Shown in pieces: positions 1-7,974 of a DNA stretch of 64,000 nt. The notes under the pieces were generated by a model. The model was not told where the DNA came from. It searched no databases and saw only the letters and a program-made list of their open reading frames with translations. Numbering within the stretch: position 1 is the stretch's first letter; each line of letters opens with the position of its first letter. The position numbers and the translations under genes are program-made. This stretch comes from Neoluteolibacter marinus (lineage in GTDB: Bacteria; Verrucomicrobiota; Verrucomicrobiia; Verrucomicrobiales; Akkermansiaceae), in the NCBI RefSeq assembly GCF_014904755.1, contig NZ_JACZFQ010000104.1, positions 1-64,000 on the forward strand, written 5' to 3'.

Positions 1-78
1 AGCCGGCTTGGATGGATCGGGGCGAAAGGCGTGCGGAGCCCTTCCCGCCTACAGACGACGGAGTCTTCCAAGCCGGCT
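1..78. repeat. Inverted repeat at window edge
   Basis: The 11-base arm AGCCGGCTTGG at 1-11 is matched exactly by its reverse complement at 68-78, enclosing 56 bases. The arm touches the window edge, so the structure may extend further left. A run of CCTCTGCG-like repeats follows at about 118-150. Together they look like non-coding dispersed intergenic repeat material, but I cannot count genomic copies from this window. Confidence 0.4.
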
Positions 79-206
79 GAAGCCGGCGCTCCCATGATCA
101 GGTTCTCCAACTCCGCGTCCTCCTCTGCGGCCTCTGCGCCTCCGCGGTTCGTGCCACCGGGAGCATTTTGCTGGCCTCCCCAGCCCCGCAGCGGGACTCT
201 CCGGTC

Positions 207-935
207 GTGAAGAAGGAACGCGTCGATGCCCTGCTGGTCGCCCGGGGACTCTGCGATTCGCGCGAGCAGGCGAAGCGGCTGGTGCTGGCGGGGGAGGTCC
301 GCAGCGGCGACCGGGTGGTCGACAAGCCCAGCGCCAAGATCGCCGAGGACGCGCCGCTGGAAGTGAAGGAGAAGCCGAAATACGTCGGTCGCGGCGGTCT
401 TAAAATGGAGGGGGCCCTGGCCCATTTCGGGGTCTCCCCGGAGGGCTGGACCTGCCTCGACATCGGTGCCTCGACCGGTGGCTTCACCGATTGCCTGCTG
501 CAGCACGGCGCGGCCAAGGTCCACGCGATAGACGTCGGCACCAACCAGCTGGTCTGGAAGCTTCGCAATGACCCGCGGGTGATCTCGAAGGAGAAATTCA
601 ACGCCCGCGGCCTGACGGTCGAAACCCTGGGCGAGCAGGTCCACCTGATCGTCATGGACCTGTCCTTCATCTCCCTGACCAAGGTCCTGCCCGCCGCCTT
701 CAGCGTGCTTGATGTAGGCGGCGCCATCGTTTGCCTGATCAAGCCGCAGTTCGAACTCGAGCGGGAGGACATCGGCAAGGGCGGCATCGTCCGCGACCCC
801 GAACTCCACGAGCGCGCGGTGCAGAAGATCCGCACTTTCGTGACCGAGGAACTCGGCCGCGAATGGAAGGGCGTGATGGACTCGCCGATCACCGGCACCG
901 ACGGCAACAAGGAGTTCCTGGCGTGGCTCGGCTAA
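207..935 (+). CDS. tlyA: TlyA family rRNA 2'-O-methyltransferase
   Basis: Cytoplasmic S4-domain methyltransferase of the TlyA/hemolysin A family. Characterised members 2'-O-methylate cytidines in 16S and 23S rRNA using S-adenosylmethionine. The N-terminal 60 residues form the RNA-binding S4 domain (RVDALLVARGL, then an RLVLAGEV segment). The FtsJ-like Rossmann domain follows, with SAM loop DIGASTGGFTD and the VGRGGLKMEGAL linker typical of the family. The predicted 242 residues are normal length. I chose the GTG at 207 because it gives the usual VKKERVDALLV start; an in-frame TTG at 168 would add 13 untypical residues. The gene stands alone upstream of a toxin-antitoxin pair. Confidence 0.9.
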   Translation: MKKERVDALLVARGLCDSREQAKRLVLAGEVRSGDRVVDKPSAKIAEDAPLEVKEKPKYVGRGGLKMEGALAHFGVSPEGWTCLDIGASTGGFTDCLLQHGAAKVHAIDVGTNQLVWKLRNDPRVISKEKFNARGLTVETLGEQVHLIVMDLSFISLTKVLPAAFSVLDVGGAIVCLIKPQFELEREDIGKGGIVRDPELHERAVQKIRTFVTEELGREWKGVMDSPITGTDGNKEFLAWLG

Positions 936-989
936 CTCTGCCGGTCCCGCCAAGTTGACTTGGGAGGTTTCAGACACTAGGGTACCTTC

Positions 990-1220
990 ATGTCTGCCAA
1001 GGAGCTTGTCGCCGAAGCCATGGCGCTCCCTTTGTCCGAGCGGGTGAGAATCGCCCAGGATCTTTGGGAGAGTATCGACGAAGGACTGACGGTTGGGAAC
1101 GGCGAAGAGTCCGTTCGCGAGGCGATCCGTAGGGATCAAGAGCTGTCGTCCGGCGTTGTTGCTGGCCGCAGCCATGAGGAGGTCATGCAAGCCGCCCGCC
1201 GCGCCATCGAATGCGCCTGA
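990..1220 (+). CDS. Antitoxin, addiction-module component family
   Basis: Small 76-residue protein starting MSAKELVAEAMALPLSERVRI. This pattern of short helices with LPLSERVRIAQDLWESI is typical of the putative addiction module component family (TIGR02574), which pairs with RelE/ParE toxins. It should bind and neutralise the next gene's product and repress the pair. Its last 10 bases overlap the toxin start, indicating translational coupling. Base composition is visibly lower in GC than the flanking tlyA and cdsA, which suggests horizontal acquisition. The partner was inferred from gene order and size. Confidence 0.8.
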   Translation: MSAKELVAEAMALPLSERVRIAQDLWESIDEGLTVGNGEESVREAIRRDQELSSGVVAGRSHEEVMQAARRAIECA

Positions 1221-1507
1221 TTTATCATCCAGGAGCGGAAGTTGAACTCGTAGAAGCGGCGAAATACTACGAATTTCGTGTTCCATCATTGGGACACGAG
1301 TTCCTCGATGCGGTAGATCAGGCAATTTGCGGGATTCAGAATGATCCAGAGCGCTTTCGTGTGGTCGAAGCGGACATCCGTCGCCAGGTGCTAGGGCGCT
1401 TTCCCTACAGCATTTTCTATCGGGTCTTGCCTGGCGAGATCCGTATCCTCGCCTTCAAGCACGACGCCAGGCACCCGGATTACTGGCGCGACCGGCTCGG
1501 CGACTAG
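1211..1507 (+). CDS. RelE/ParE family toxin
   Basis: A 98-residue protein of the RelE/ParE superfamily. Visible family features are an N-terminal RLIYHPGAEVELVEAAKYYE strand-helix segment, a central RFRVVEADIRRQVLGRFPYSIFYRV block, and a C-terminal IRILAFKHDARHPDYWRDR segment. RelE members cleave mRNA on the ribosome and ParE members poison gyrase. The sequence alone does not decide between them, although the F-P-Y-x-I-x-Y core and HxxRxPxYW tail are common in ParE-like proteins. It overlaps the antitoxin by 10 bases and has the same low GC. Convergent with cdsA. Confidence 0.82.
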   Translation: MRLIYHPGAEVELVEAAKYYEFRVPSLGHEFLDAVDQAICGIQNDPERFRVVEADIRRQVLGRFPYSIFYRVLPGEIRILAFKHDARHPDYWRDRLGD

Positions 1508-1525
1508 AACCCGCGGTCAGTCGCC
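1499..1525. terminator. Hairpin between convergent gene ends
   Basis: GGCGACT at 1499-1505 pairs exactly with AGTCGCC at 1519-1525 around a 13-base loop containing CCGCGG. The stem covers the stop codons of both the toxin gene and the convergent cdsA gene. There is no T-run, so intrinsic termination is only a possibility. Confidence 0.3.
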
Positions 1526-2515
1526 CATCCAAAGCCTCAGTGCGGCCTTCATCCACTCCGGCTGGGCGTGGCTCGCGGCCATGTGGGTGCCGAAGTAGTA
1601 GCCGGTGATGTGGAAGAAGAGCGGGCCGGCGAAGAGCAGGGAGTCGAGCCGGTCGAGCACGCCGCCATGGCCCGGGATGCCGCGGCCCCAGTCCTTGGCG
1701 CCGAGCGAGCGCTTCACCGCCGACATGACCAGGCCGCCGAAGAAGCCGGCCATCACGAGCAGCGCCGACATCAGTGCCGCGACCGGCGGGGAAAAGGGCG
1801 TGGCCCACCATAGGCCGGTGCCGATCAGGGTCGCCGCCGCGCCGCCGAAAAGCAGGCCCTCGCGGGTCTTCGACGGGCTGACCTTGGGGGCGACCGGGTG
1901 CTTGCCGAACATCTTGCCGAAGACGTACTGCATGACGTCGCTGATCTGGGTGACCAGCACGACGAAGAACAGCAGCTTGGCATTCTGCCCCTCGTAGCCG
2001 CGGATCGGCAGGTAGAGCAGCATCGGCAGGTGGCTGAGGAAGTAGACGCAGGTGAGGACGCCCCACTGGATGCGCGAGGTGCGCTCGAGGAAGCGGTCGG
2101 TATCGCCGGCCAGCGCGCTGCGGATCGGGATGAAGACGAAGGCGTAGACCGGGATCCAGATCAGGAACATCCCGTACCAGGGAGCCCAGGCAAAGAGGTA
2201 GTGGACGGGCAGGATGAGGAAGAAGACCCAGGTCAGGGTGCGGTGGTCGCCGCGCGGGGTGGGAGCGAGGGTGATGAACTCGCGCAGGGCGAGGAAGGAG
2301 AGGATGGCGTAGAAGCCGAAGACCCCGCCGCGGCCGAGGGCGAGCGAGAGGGAGAAGACCAGCATCATCCACCACCAGGCGTTGACCCGCTGGCGCAGGT
2401 TCACCAGCACCGGGGTCTCGCCGCCTTTGTGGATCAGCAGGCGGGTGATGAGGGTGGCCAACAGCAACACGGCGACGACGCCGCCGACCAGATAGAGCAA
2501 TTCAGGATCCTTCAT
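1517..2515 (-). CDS. cdsA: Phosphatidate cytidylyltransferase (CDP-DAG synthase)
   Basis: Polytopic membrane enzyme of 332 residues that makes CDP-diacylglycerol from phosphatidate and CTP. The complete family signature is present near the C-terminus: SAVKRSLGAKDWGRGIPGHG followed by GVLDRLDS. A PSKTREGLLFGG segment precedes it. About eight hydrophobic segments are visible, beginning with LYLVGGVVAVLLLATLI. The start overlaps the upstream acyltransferase stop by 14 bases, so the genes form an operon with the CDP-alcohol transferase. The cytidylyltransferase, acyltransferase and CDP-alcohol transferase grouping resembles E. coli ynbAB and a Pseudomonas PA2536-PA2541-type cluster. It may therefore be an accessory lipid module and not the housekeeping CdsA. 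Confidence 0.88.
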   Translation of the reverse strand: MKDPELLYLVGGVVAVLLLATLITRLLIHKGGETPVLVNLRQRVNAWWWMMLVFSLSLALGRGGVFGFYAILSFLALREFITLAPTPRGDHRTLTWVFFLILPVHYLFAWAPWYGMFLIWIPVYAFVFIPIRSALAGDTDRFLERTSRIQWGVLTCVYFLSHLPMLLYLPIRGYEGQNAKLLFFVVLVTQISDVMQYVFGKMFGKHPVAPKVSPSKTREGLLFGGAAATLIGTGLWWATPFSPPVAALMSALLVMAGFFGGLVMSAVKRSLGAKDWGRGIPGHGGVLDRLDSLLFAGPLFFHITGYYFGTHMAASHAQPEWMKAALRLWMGD

Positions 2516-3137
2516 GGAGTGCGGACGGGAGGTGGCCGTGGGAAAGCGTGATCAATTGCTCGCGGGCACGGGTGAGGAAATCGCTCCTGGATTCGTCCCC
2601 GGCCGGGCCGGGCAAGGGATCGCCGAAGACCGCCTGGCCCATCAGCGGCAGCGGCAGCAGCTCGCCCTTCGGCAGGATGCGGCTGAGGTTCTCGAGGAAG
2701 ACCGGAACCAGCTCGGCGTCCGGCCGCTTGGTGGCGAGGTGGTGGAGGCCCGGCTTGAAGGCGGCGAGTTCACCGCTCTCGCTGCGGGTGCCTTCCGGGA
2801 AGACGATCAGGTCCGCGCCCTCGTCGAGGGCGGCGAGCATCTTGCCAAGCGGATCCTCGGCCCGCATCCGCGCCAGCTCGCGGGGAATCAGCACGGCGCG
2901 GAAAACCCGTCCTGCCAGCCAGCGGCGCAGCGGACCTTTCTCCCAATACTCCGCGGCTGCCACCGGCCGGGTCCGGGTCCGCCTTCGCGCCGGCAGGGCC
3001 GCCCAGATGACCATGAAGTCGAGGTGCGAGGAATGGTTGGCGTAGTAGACGCGGCGCTTGCCGTCCTCGGGCACCTCGGGAAGCAGCCGCACCCCGGTGG
3101 CCAGCCGGACCAGGAAGGCGAGCGCGGTGCCGGTCAT
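2502..3137 (-). CDS. 1-acyl-glycerol-phosphate acyltransferase (PlsC-like)
   Basis: A 211-residue lysophospholipid acyltransferase. The HX4D catalytic motif appears as NHSSHLDFM near residue 35. The glycerophosphate-binding block FPEGTRSESGELAAFKPG lies near residue 115, and LVPVFLENL matches the third conserved region. It should transfer an acyl chain to lysophosphatidate to give phosphatidate, the substrate of the downstream cytidylyltransferase. An upstream in-frame open region exists, but the ATG at 3137 starts a natural hydrophobic N-terminus (MTGTALAFLVRLATG). That start also gives a 4-base overlap with the preceding CDP-alcohol transferase stop, so I use it. Confidence 0.87.
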   Translation of the reverse strand: MTGTALAFLVRLATGVRLLPEVPEDGKRRVYYANHSSHLDFMVIWAALPARRRTRTRPVAAAEYWEKGPLRRWLAGRVFRAVLIPRELARMRAEDPLGKMLAALDEGADLIVFPEGTRSESGELAAFKPGLHHLATKRPDAELVPVFLENLSRILPKGELLPLPLMGQAVFGDPLPGPAGDESRSDFLTRAREQLITLSHGHLPSALHEGS

Positions 3138-3784
3138 GGCGCGGCCTCCTTCAGCTTGGCGGCCAGGCGCAGGATGCGGCGGACGATGGTGACAAGGGTG
3201 CCTGCGGCGATGAGGAGGATGGCGAATCGCATCACCTCGCCGTGGCCGTTCCAGAGCGGCTCGGCCGCGCTGAGCAAGGCGGCGACGGTGAGCGCGGCCA
3301 TCCGTTGCTGCTTGGCGAAGGGGCCACAGAAATCGTGCTCTCCGGTTAGCGCCGCGCCGGACACCCGCAGGTAGGCGGTCATCACCGCGGCCCAGCCGGC
3401 GATCGCGCCGACCCAGGGCAAGCCGACCGCCCAGCCGGCACAGAACAACAGGACGGTGTCGGCGAGCCGGTCGGGGATCTCGTTCCACAGGTCGCCGGTG
3501 GCGCTCTTCCTGCCGCCTTCGATCGCGACCATGCCGTCCATCAGGTTGCAGATCAGGCGAAGTTGGATGCAGCCGGCGGCGGCGAGCCAGCCACCTTCCC
3601 CTGGGATCGCTCCGCTTCCGGCAGCGACGAAGCCCAGTCCTCCGAGCCCGGCGGCGACCACGCTGAAGGCCGAGATCGTGTTCGGGGTGACGCCCGCGGT
3701 GGTCAGGACCTTGGCCAGGGTGACCGCCCATTCGGCCGATCGGGTCTTCAGCGGACGACGGGAGGGGTTTTCCACGTCCGCCAT
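3134..3784 (-). CDS. CDP-alcohol phosphatidyltransferase family, variant motif
   Basis: Membrane protein of 216 residues with about six hydrophobic segments. It aligns with the CDP-alcohol phosphatidyltransferase signature D-x2-DG-x2-AR-x8-G-x3-D-x3-D, but three positions differ: Asn80 for the first Asp, Ile88 for the Arg, and Asn101 for the third Asp. Asp83, Gly84, Ala87, Gly97 and Asp105 are kept. The family joins CDP-diacylglycerol to an alcohol. The altered metal-site residues make the substrate uncertain, although related accessory members next to CdsA and PlsC genes may share the variant. The ATG at 3784 is preferred over a TTG at 3811. First gene of a three-gene operon. Confidence 0.78.
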   Translation of the reverse strand: MADVENPSRRPLKTRSAEWAVTLAKVLTTAGVTPNTISAFSVVAAGLGGLGFVAAGSGAIPGEGGWLAAAGCIQLRLICNLMDGMVAIEGGRKSATGDLWNEIPDRLADTVLLFCAGWAVGLPWVGAIAGWAAVMTAYLRVSGAALTGEHDFCGPFAKQQRMAALTVAALLSAAEPLWNGHGEVMRFAILLIAAGTLVTIVRRILRLAAKLKEAAP

Positions 3785-3870
3785 CCTGACAAGCCCGGGG
3801 ACTCCGGGCAAGTTAAGGAATTGCTCGGATCCCTTGCCGTGGGCCGCTCCAACCGTTAGAAGCGGGGGAC

Positions 3871-4725
3871 ATGAAAGTCGGCATCATCGCCAACAGCCAG
3901 AAGTCCGGAGCCAGGAGCGCGCTCGACCGCTTGACCGGAGTCCTGAAGGTTCGCGGGATCTCGACGGCGCTGGAAACCGAGGCGGCCGGGCTCTGCGGCC
4001 TCCCGGGGGGCATGGATGGTCCGTCCCTGGCGGCGACCTGCGACGTGATCGCGGTGCTTGGTGGCGACGGCACGATGCTCAACGCGGTGGCGAAGATCGG
4101 GCCGACGGACAAACCGGTGGCCGGGATCAACATCGGCAACCTCGGCTTCCTGACCAGTTGCACCGACGGCGAGGTGGAGCAATTCGGCGACGCCCTGCTG
4201 TCCGGAGAGTACTCCACCAGCCGCCGCACCCTGCTGTGCGCGACGGTCCGGGGTGCCGACAATTCGGAGAGGAAGTTTCTCGCCCTCAACGAGGTGGTGC
4301 TGGCCCGCGGCCAGACCGGGCGCCTGGTCTCGCTCTCCGCCTCGGTCGATGGCGACCTGCTCAACCACTACCGGGCGGACGGGCTGATCGTCGCCACCCC
4401 GACCGGGTCGACCGCCTACTCCCTGTCAGCCGGAGGTCCGCTGATCAGCCCCACCGCCGAGGTTTTCGTCATCACGCCGATCTGCCCGCACACCCTCAGC
4501 CAGCGCTCGCTGATGATCGACGACGAGGTGCAGGTGGAATTGTCGCCCGAAAATGCCGACGAGGCGCCGATGTTGTTCACGGTCGATGGCCGCGATTGCG
4601 TGACCATCCACGCCGGGGACCGGATCGAGGTGCGCAAGGCCGGTCACGCGCTGAACCTGCTGCGCCTGCCGGGGCACTCGTTCTACGAGGCCTTGCGCCA
4701 GAAGCTGAACTGGCGCGGGGGCTGA
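3871..4725 (+). CDS. nadK: NAD kinase
   Basis: Cytoplasmic ATP-NAD kinase of 284 residues that makes NADP. The GGDG signature occurs in VIAVLGGDGTMLNAV near residue 67. The second conserved block is ALNEVVLARGQTGRL, and the third is YRADGLIVATPTGSTAYSLS, with the family's usual Gly-rich substrate loop. INIGNLGFLT in the middle is also diagnostic. Starts 86 bases from the divergent CDP-alcohol transferase gene, so that gap should hold both promoters. Length and motif order are ordinary for the family. Confidence 0.95.
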   Translation: MKVGIIANSQKSGARSALDRLTGVLKVRGISTALETEAAGLCGLPGGMDGPSLAATCDVIAVLGGDGTMLNAVAKIGPTDKPVAGINIGNLGFLTSCTDGEVEQFGDALLSGEYSTSRRTLLCATVRGADNSERKFLALNEVVLARGQTGRLVSLSASVDGDLLNHYRADGLIVATPTGSTAYSLSAGGPLISPTAEVFVITPICPHTLSQRSLMIDDEVQVELSPENADEAPMLFTVDGRDCVTIHAGDRIEVRKAGHALNLLRLPGHSFYEALRQKLNWRGG

Positions 4726-4808
4726 GGCCGCCGGCGGACCTTGCAGAATCCCGGCCGCGAGAAATTCCCCTTTCCCCGGGAGAAAGTGCGTCCTAGCGTG
4801 CGCGCGAA

Positions 4809-5822
4809 ATGAGCGGCTGCCACGGACCCAAAATGAACATGGATCCCGGTCTCCACCAGGATAAGAAACCTTCCTGGATCAAGGTCCGGCTCCCCAACAA
4901 TCCCGTTTTCTGGTCCACCAAGTCCCTGATCACGGACCTCAAGCTGGTCACGGTGTGCGAGGAAGCCCAGTGCCCGAACCGCTGGGAATGCTGGGGCCAG
5001 GGCACCGCGACCTTCATGATCGCCGGCGAGAAGTGCACCCGCGCCTGTGGCTTCTGCGCGGTGAAAACCGCCAAGCCCGACGCCCTGGAGGCCGACGAAC
5101 CGGTGCGGGTGGCCGAGGCGACCCGGCGCATGAAACTCCGCCATGTGGTCATCACCGCGGTCGCCCGCGACGACCTTCGCGACGGCGGGGCGAAGCATTT
5201 CCAGGAGACCATCGAGGCGGTCCGGGCGGTCAACCCGGGGATCGTGATCGAGGTACTGGTGCCCGATTTCAACGACCGCGACTGGGCTCTTGAAATGGTG
5301 ATGCAGGCGCGTCCCCACATCTTCAACCACAACCTCGAGACCGTCGAGCGGCTGACCCCGCTGGTGCGTTCGCGCGCCAAGTATGCGCGCAGCCTGGCGG
5401 TGCTCAAGAAGGCCAAGGCGATGGTCGCCGGCAAGGTCGCGACCAAGAGCGGCATCATGCTCGGCCTGGGCGAGCAGCGAGATGAGATCCTGCGCGCGAT
5501 GGACGACCTGCTCGCGGCCGACGTCACGGTGCTGACCATGGGCCAGTACCTGCGGCCGACCCCGCGGCACCTGCCGGTGGTCGAGTACATCGAGCCTGCG
5601 GTCTTCGACGAGCTCAAGCAGATCGCCCTCGACAAGGGCTTCCGTCACGTCGCCAGCGGCCCGCTGGTGCGCAGCTCCTACCACGCCGCGGACTTCCGCC
5701 CCGAGCTCGACATCATGGACGAGATCGAGAAGAACGCGCCGCGGGCCGGGCTCGACCTGCAGCCGGAGGACCTGCCGATTCCGGCCGCCTCTCCGGCCCT
5801 GGTGCGGGCTTCGGTGGCTTGA
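4809..5822 (+). CDS. lipA: Lipoyl synthase
   Basis: Radical SAM enzyme of 337 residues that inserts two sulfurs into octanoyl groups bound to E2 and GcvH lipoyl domains. The auxiliary-cluster motif CEEAQCPNRWECW lies near residue 50. The radical SAM C-x3-C-x2-C motif is CTRACGFC near residue 76. The C-terminal GPLVRSSYHA segment supplies the conserved RSSYHA serine ligand. All hallmark residues are present, so the enzyme should be active. An N-terminal tail of about 25 residues precedes the core, so a slightly later start (ATG at 4833) is possible. No lipB is visible next to it. Confidence 0.96.
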   Translation: MSGCHGPKMNMDPGLHQDKKPSWIKVRLPNNPVFWSTKSLITDLKLVTVCEEAQCPNRWECWGQGTATFMIAGEKCTRACGFCAVKTAKPDALEADEPVRVAEATRRMKLRHVVITAVARDDLRDGGAKHFQETIEAVRAVNPGIVIEVLVPDFNDRDWALEMVMQARPHIFNHNLETVERLTPLVRSRAKYARSLAVLKKAKAMVAGKVATKSGIMLGLGEQRDEILRAMDDLLAADVTVLTMGQYLRPTPRHLPVVEYIEPAVFDELKQIALDKGFRHVASGPLVRSSYHAADFRPELDIMDEIEKNAPRAGLDLQPEDLPIPAASPALVRASVA

Positions 5823-5933
5823 TGTGGCCGGGTAGATCGTCAAGAGGACCAAAAGGTCCCGGGAATCCATGTGTTGACCTGCCCGGATTTTTCGGGTAGC
5901 GGAGGGACCGTTCTCCCTTCCATCCCCCCGACC

Positions 5934-6761
5934 ATGAGAATCTCCCCCCTTCTCGCGGTGTTGTTCACTTTCTGCGGCGATGCCCTTCAGGCCCAGATGA
6001 TCAACATCGACTTCAGCGCCCCGGACGATCCGTATGTTTTCACCGGGCTCGCCGCGGTGCCCGACCCTGCGGGGGAAGCGGCGCTCTGGAACCAGCTGCC
6101 GGCTTCGACGGGTGGACTGGTGTCGTTTTTCGGGCTGGTCGATTCGTATGGCAACCCGACCCCGGTGAGCATCCAGCTGGCGATCAACGGTTACTACTCG
6201 GATCCCGCCGGGCAGCAGGAAATGGGCGGGCCGGGGGCTCCCCTGGAGGGAATGATGGCGGACTACGTCTACCTCTCGGCACCGACCAACACGCAGGTGG
6301 TTTCCAAAACGGGAACGATCGGCGGACTGGTCTCCGGGAATGCCTATGACATCTACTTCTACAGTCAGGGCAATACCTTCAGCGGTCCGTACTCCGCGGG
6401 GCAGAACGGCCTGTTCAACGTGGGGGGCGAGATCAAGCAGAGTTCCTGGGACGGGACGGCGGGCGGTGACGGCCTGTTGGTCGACGGCGTCGAATACGTG
6501 AAGTTTTCCGCGGTGGCGGATGACCGCGGCGCGGTGGAGTTTTCGTGGGCCAATGTCGTGGCCGGCCCCGATGGCAACGTGGCGGTGGACCTCGACGGCC
6601 AGAGCTCGCGCTTCGCCGTGATCAACGGGATCCAGATTGTCGATGCGACCGCCGCGGTGCCGGAATTGTCCGCCGGCTTGTTGGGGCTGTTGGGTGGCAT
6701 GATGCTTTTTTCGCGGCGTCGGTCCGCCGGGAAGACCCGGGATGCCGGTCCTGGCGCATGA
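5934..6761 (+). CDS. Exported protein with PEP-CTERM-like tail
   Basis: A 275-residue secreted protein of unknown function. MRISPLLAVLFTFCGDALQA forms a signal peptide with likely cleavage after AQA-type residues. The body is rich in Gly, Asp, Ser and Tyr and is probably beta-rich. The C-terminus has the tripartite sorting layout: VPEL, a hydrophobic stretch SAGLLGLLGGMMLF, then SRRR. This matches the PEP-CTERM exosortase plan, with PEL in place of PEP, though about 11 residues follow the basic cluster. The ATG at 5934 was chosen over an upstream GTG because only it places the signal peptide at the N-terminus. Convergent with the GntR-type regulator three bases away. Confidence 0.7.
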   Translation: MRISPLLAVLFTFCGDALQAQMINIDFSAPDDPYVFTGLAAVPDPAGEAALWNQLPASTGGLVSFFGLVDSYGNPTPVSIQLAINGYYSDPAGQQEMGGPGAPLEGMMADYVYLSAPTNTQVVSKTGTIGGLVSGNAYDIYFYSQGNTFSGPYSAGQNGLFNVGGEIKQSSWDGTAGGDGLLVDGVEYVKFSAVADDRGAVEFSWANVVAGPDGNVAVDLDGQSSRFAVINGIQIVDATAAVPELSAGLLGLLGGMMLFSRRRSAGKTRDAGPGA

Positions 6762-6764
6762 CGC

Positions 6765-7859
6765 TCACCCCGTCGCGGTCCCCGGCGCTGCGAGCGAATC
6801 TCCTTCTTCGAAGTCGGCCGAGGTCGGCCGCGGAGAGCTGGGCGGGGACTTGCCGTCGATCCAGCGCAGGATCTGGTTGGCGAGCGACTGAACGGGGAAG
6901 CGGAAACAGGCGAGCTTTGGGAAAAACCAATCGGCCTCCATCTGTTCGTTGAGGAGGACGATGGAAATGTCGTCCGGAATCCTGAGCCCGCGCTGGTGCA
7001 GCAGGCAGGCGATCGTGACCAGCTCTTTCCAGTCGAGCACGAGGATGGCGGTGGGAGGGGTGCGGGCGATGGCCGCATCCACCATTCTCCAGATCACATC
7101 CGGCCGCTGGTAGTCGCTCTGCGGGGTGTGATAGGTCGAGACGTAAGGCACTCCGACACGTTCCAAGCCCAGTTTCACTGACTCCATCAGGCTGGCTGCA
7201 AAACTCGGCGGCCGGTCGCAGAGCGGCAACACGATCTGGCGGTGCCCGAGGTCGGTCAGGCGGCGCATCGCCTCATCGACGAGCAGGGAGGACTTCACCC
7301 CGACCACCGGGATCGGCAGCTCGCCGGTGATGCCGCCGAGGAACAGCATCCGGAGCTTGTGGCGCACCGCCCACTCGCCGATCGACGGCCGGCCGAAGAC
7401 CGCGATCATGGGCACGGCGGGATCGAGCGGCAGCAGATGATCCCACGACTGGTGCGCCCGTTTGGCGTGGAGGAAGTCGAAGGTGACGATTTCGACCGAC
7501 CAATTCCGGCGGAGCAGCTGGGACCGGACCACTTCGATCACCCGCCGCGTGGAATGCGGAAGGTCCCCGATGTCGGCATGGGTGACGAAGATCACCCGGC
7601 GATTCTTTACCTCCACCACGGCAGGACCGGCATCGCCGCGGCGGACGACCCGAAAGGCCTTGCGGTTGCCGCCACCCTCCAGCCAGCCCTCTTGCTCCAG
7701 CAGGCGCAGCGCCGCGAGCATCACCGGCGGGCTGACACCGGTTTCGAGGGCCAGGACGCGGGTTCCGGGCAGCTTTTCCTGCCAGCGGCCCTTGCGCAAT
7801 TCGTCTTTCAGGGCTGCGGCCGCAAGTTCCGAGGCGGTGTTCCGGTTGATCCTGCTCAC
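6765..7859 (-). CDS. GntR-type HTH / LacI-type sensor hybrid regulator
   Basis: Transcription factor of 364 residues. The N-terminus carries a GntR winged-helix domain: SELAAAALKDELRKGRWQEKLPGTRVLA, then VSPPVMLAALRLLEQEGWL, about residues 8-70. Residues about 85-340 look like a periplasmic-binding-protein fold of the LacI/XylR kind, with MIAVFGRPS, AILVLDWKELVTIACLLHQRGLRIPDDISIV and a final PVQSLANQIL helix. The usual effector is a sugar or sugar derivative. It is divergent from the large beta-repeat protein gene across a 115-base gap that contains two palindromes. It probably regulates itself and that neighbour. Confidence 0.82.
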   Translation of the reverse strand: MSRINRNTASELAAAALKDELRKGRWQEKLPGTRVLALETGVSPPVMLAALRLLEQEGWLEGGGNRKAFRVVRRGDAGPAVVEVKNRRVIFVTHADIGDLPHSTRRVIEVVRSQLLRRNWSVEIVTFDFLHAKRAHQSWDHLLPLDPAVPMIAVFGRPSIGEWAVRHKLRMLFLGGITGELPIPVVGVKSSLLVDEAMRRLTDLGHRQIVLPLCDRPPSFAASLMESVKLGLERVGVPYVSTYHTPQSDYQRPDVIWRMVDAAIARTPPTAILVLDWKELVTIACLLHQRGLRIPDDISIVLLNEQMEADWFFPKLACFRFPVQSLANQILRWIDGKSPPSSPRPTSADFEEGDSLAAPGTATG

Positions 7860-7885
7860 GCCGCAGTATGGGTCGATCTGCGAAA

Positions 7886-7900
7886 ACTTGTAGTACAGAT
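7886..7900. promoter_or_regulatory. Candidate operator, TGTAGTACA palindrome
   Basis: TGTA-G-TACA at 7889-7897 is a perfect odd palindrome inside a longer imperfect one at 7886-7900. It lies 26 bases upstream of the start of the GntR-type regulator, so autoregulation is a reasonable inference. Binding is not shown by sequence alone. Confidence 0.4.
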
Positions 7901-7926
7901 TTTAGGCGGTTGGAATGCTTTCGTGG

Positions 7927-7950
7927 CACTTAAGTGGCAATAAAGTGCTC
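7927..7950. promoter_or_regulatory. Candidate operator, CACTTAAGTG palindrome plus half-site
   Basis: CACTTAAGTG at 7927-7936 is a perfect 10-base palindrome, followed seven bases later by a second AAGTGC half-site at 7944-7949. It lies 38 bases before the beta-repeat protein start, in the shared divergent promoter region. Confidence 0.4.
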
Positions 7951-7974
7951 GGAGGTGTCAGAAAAACCACTCAG

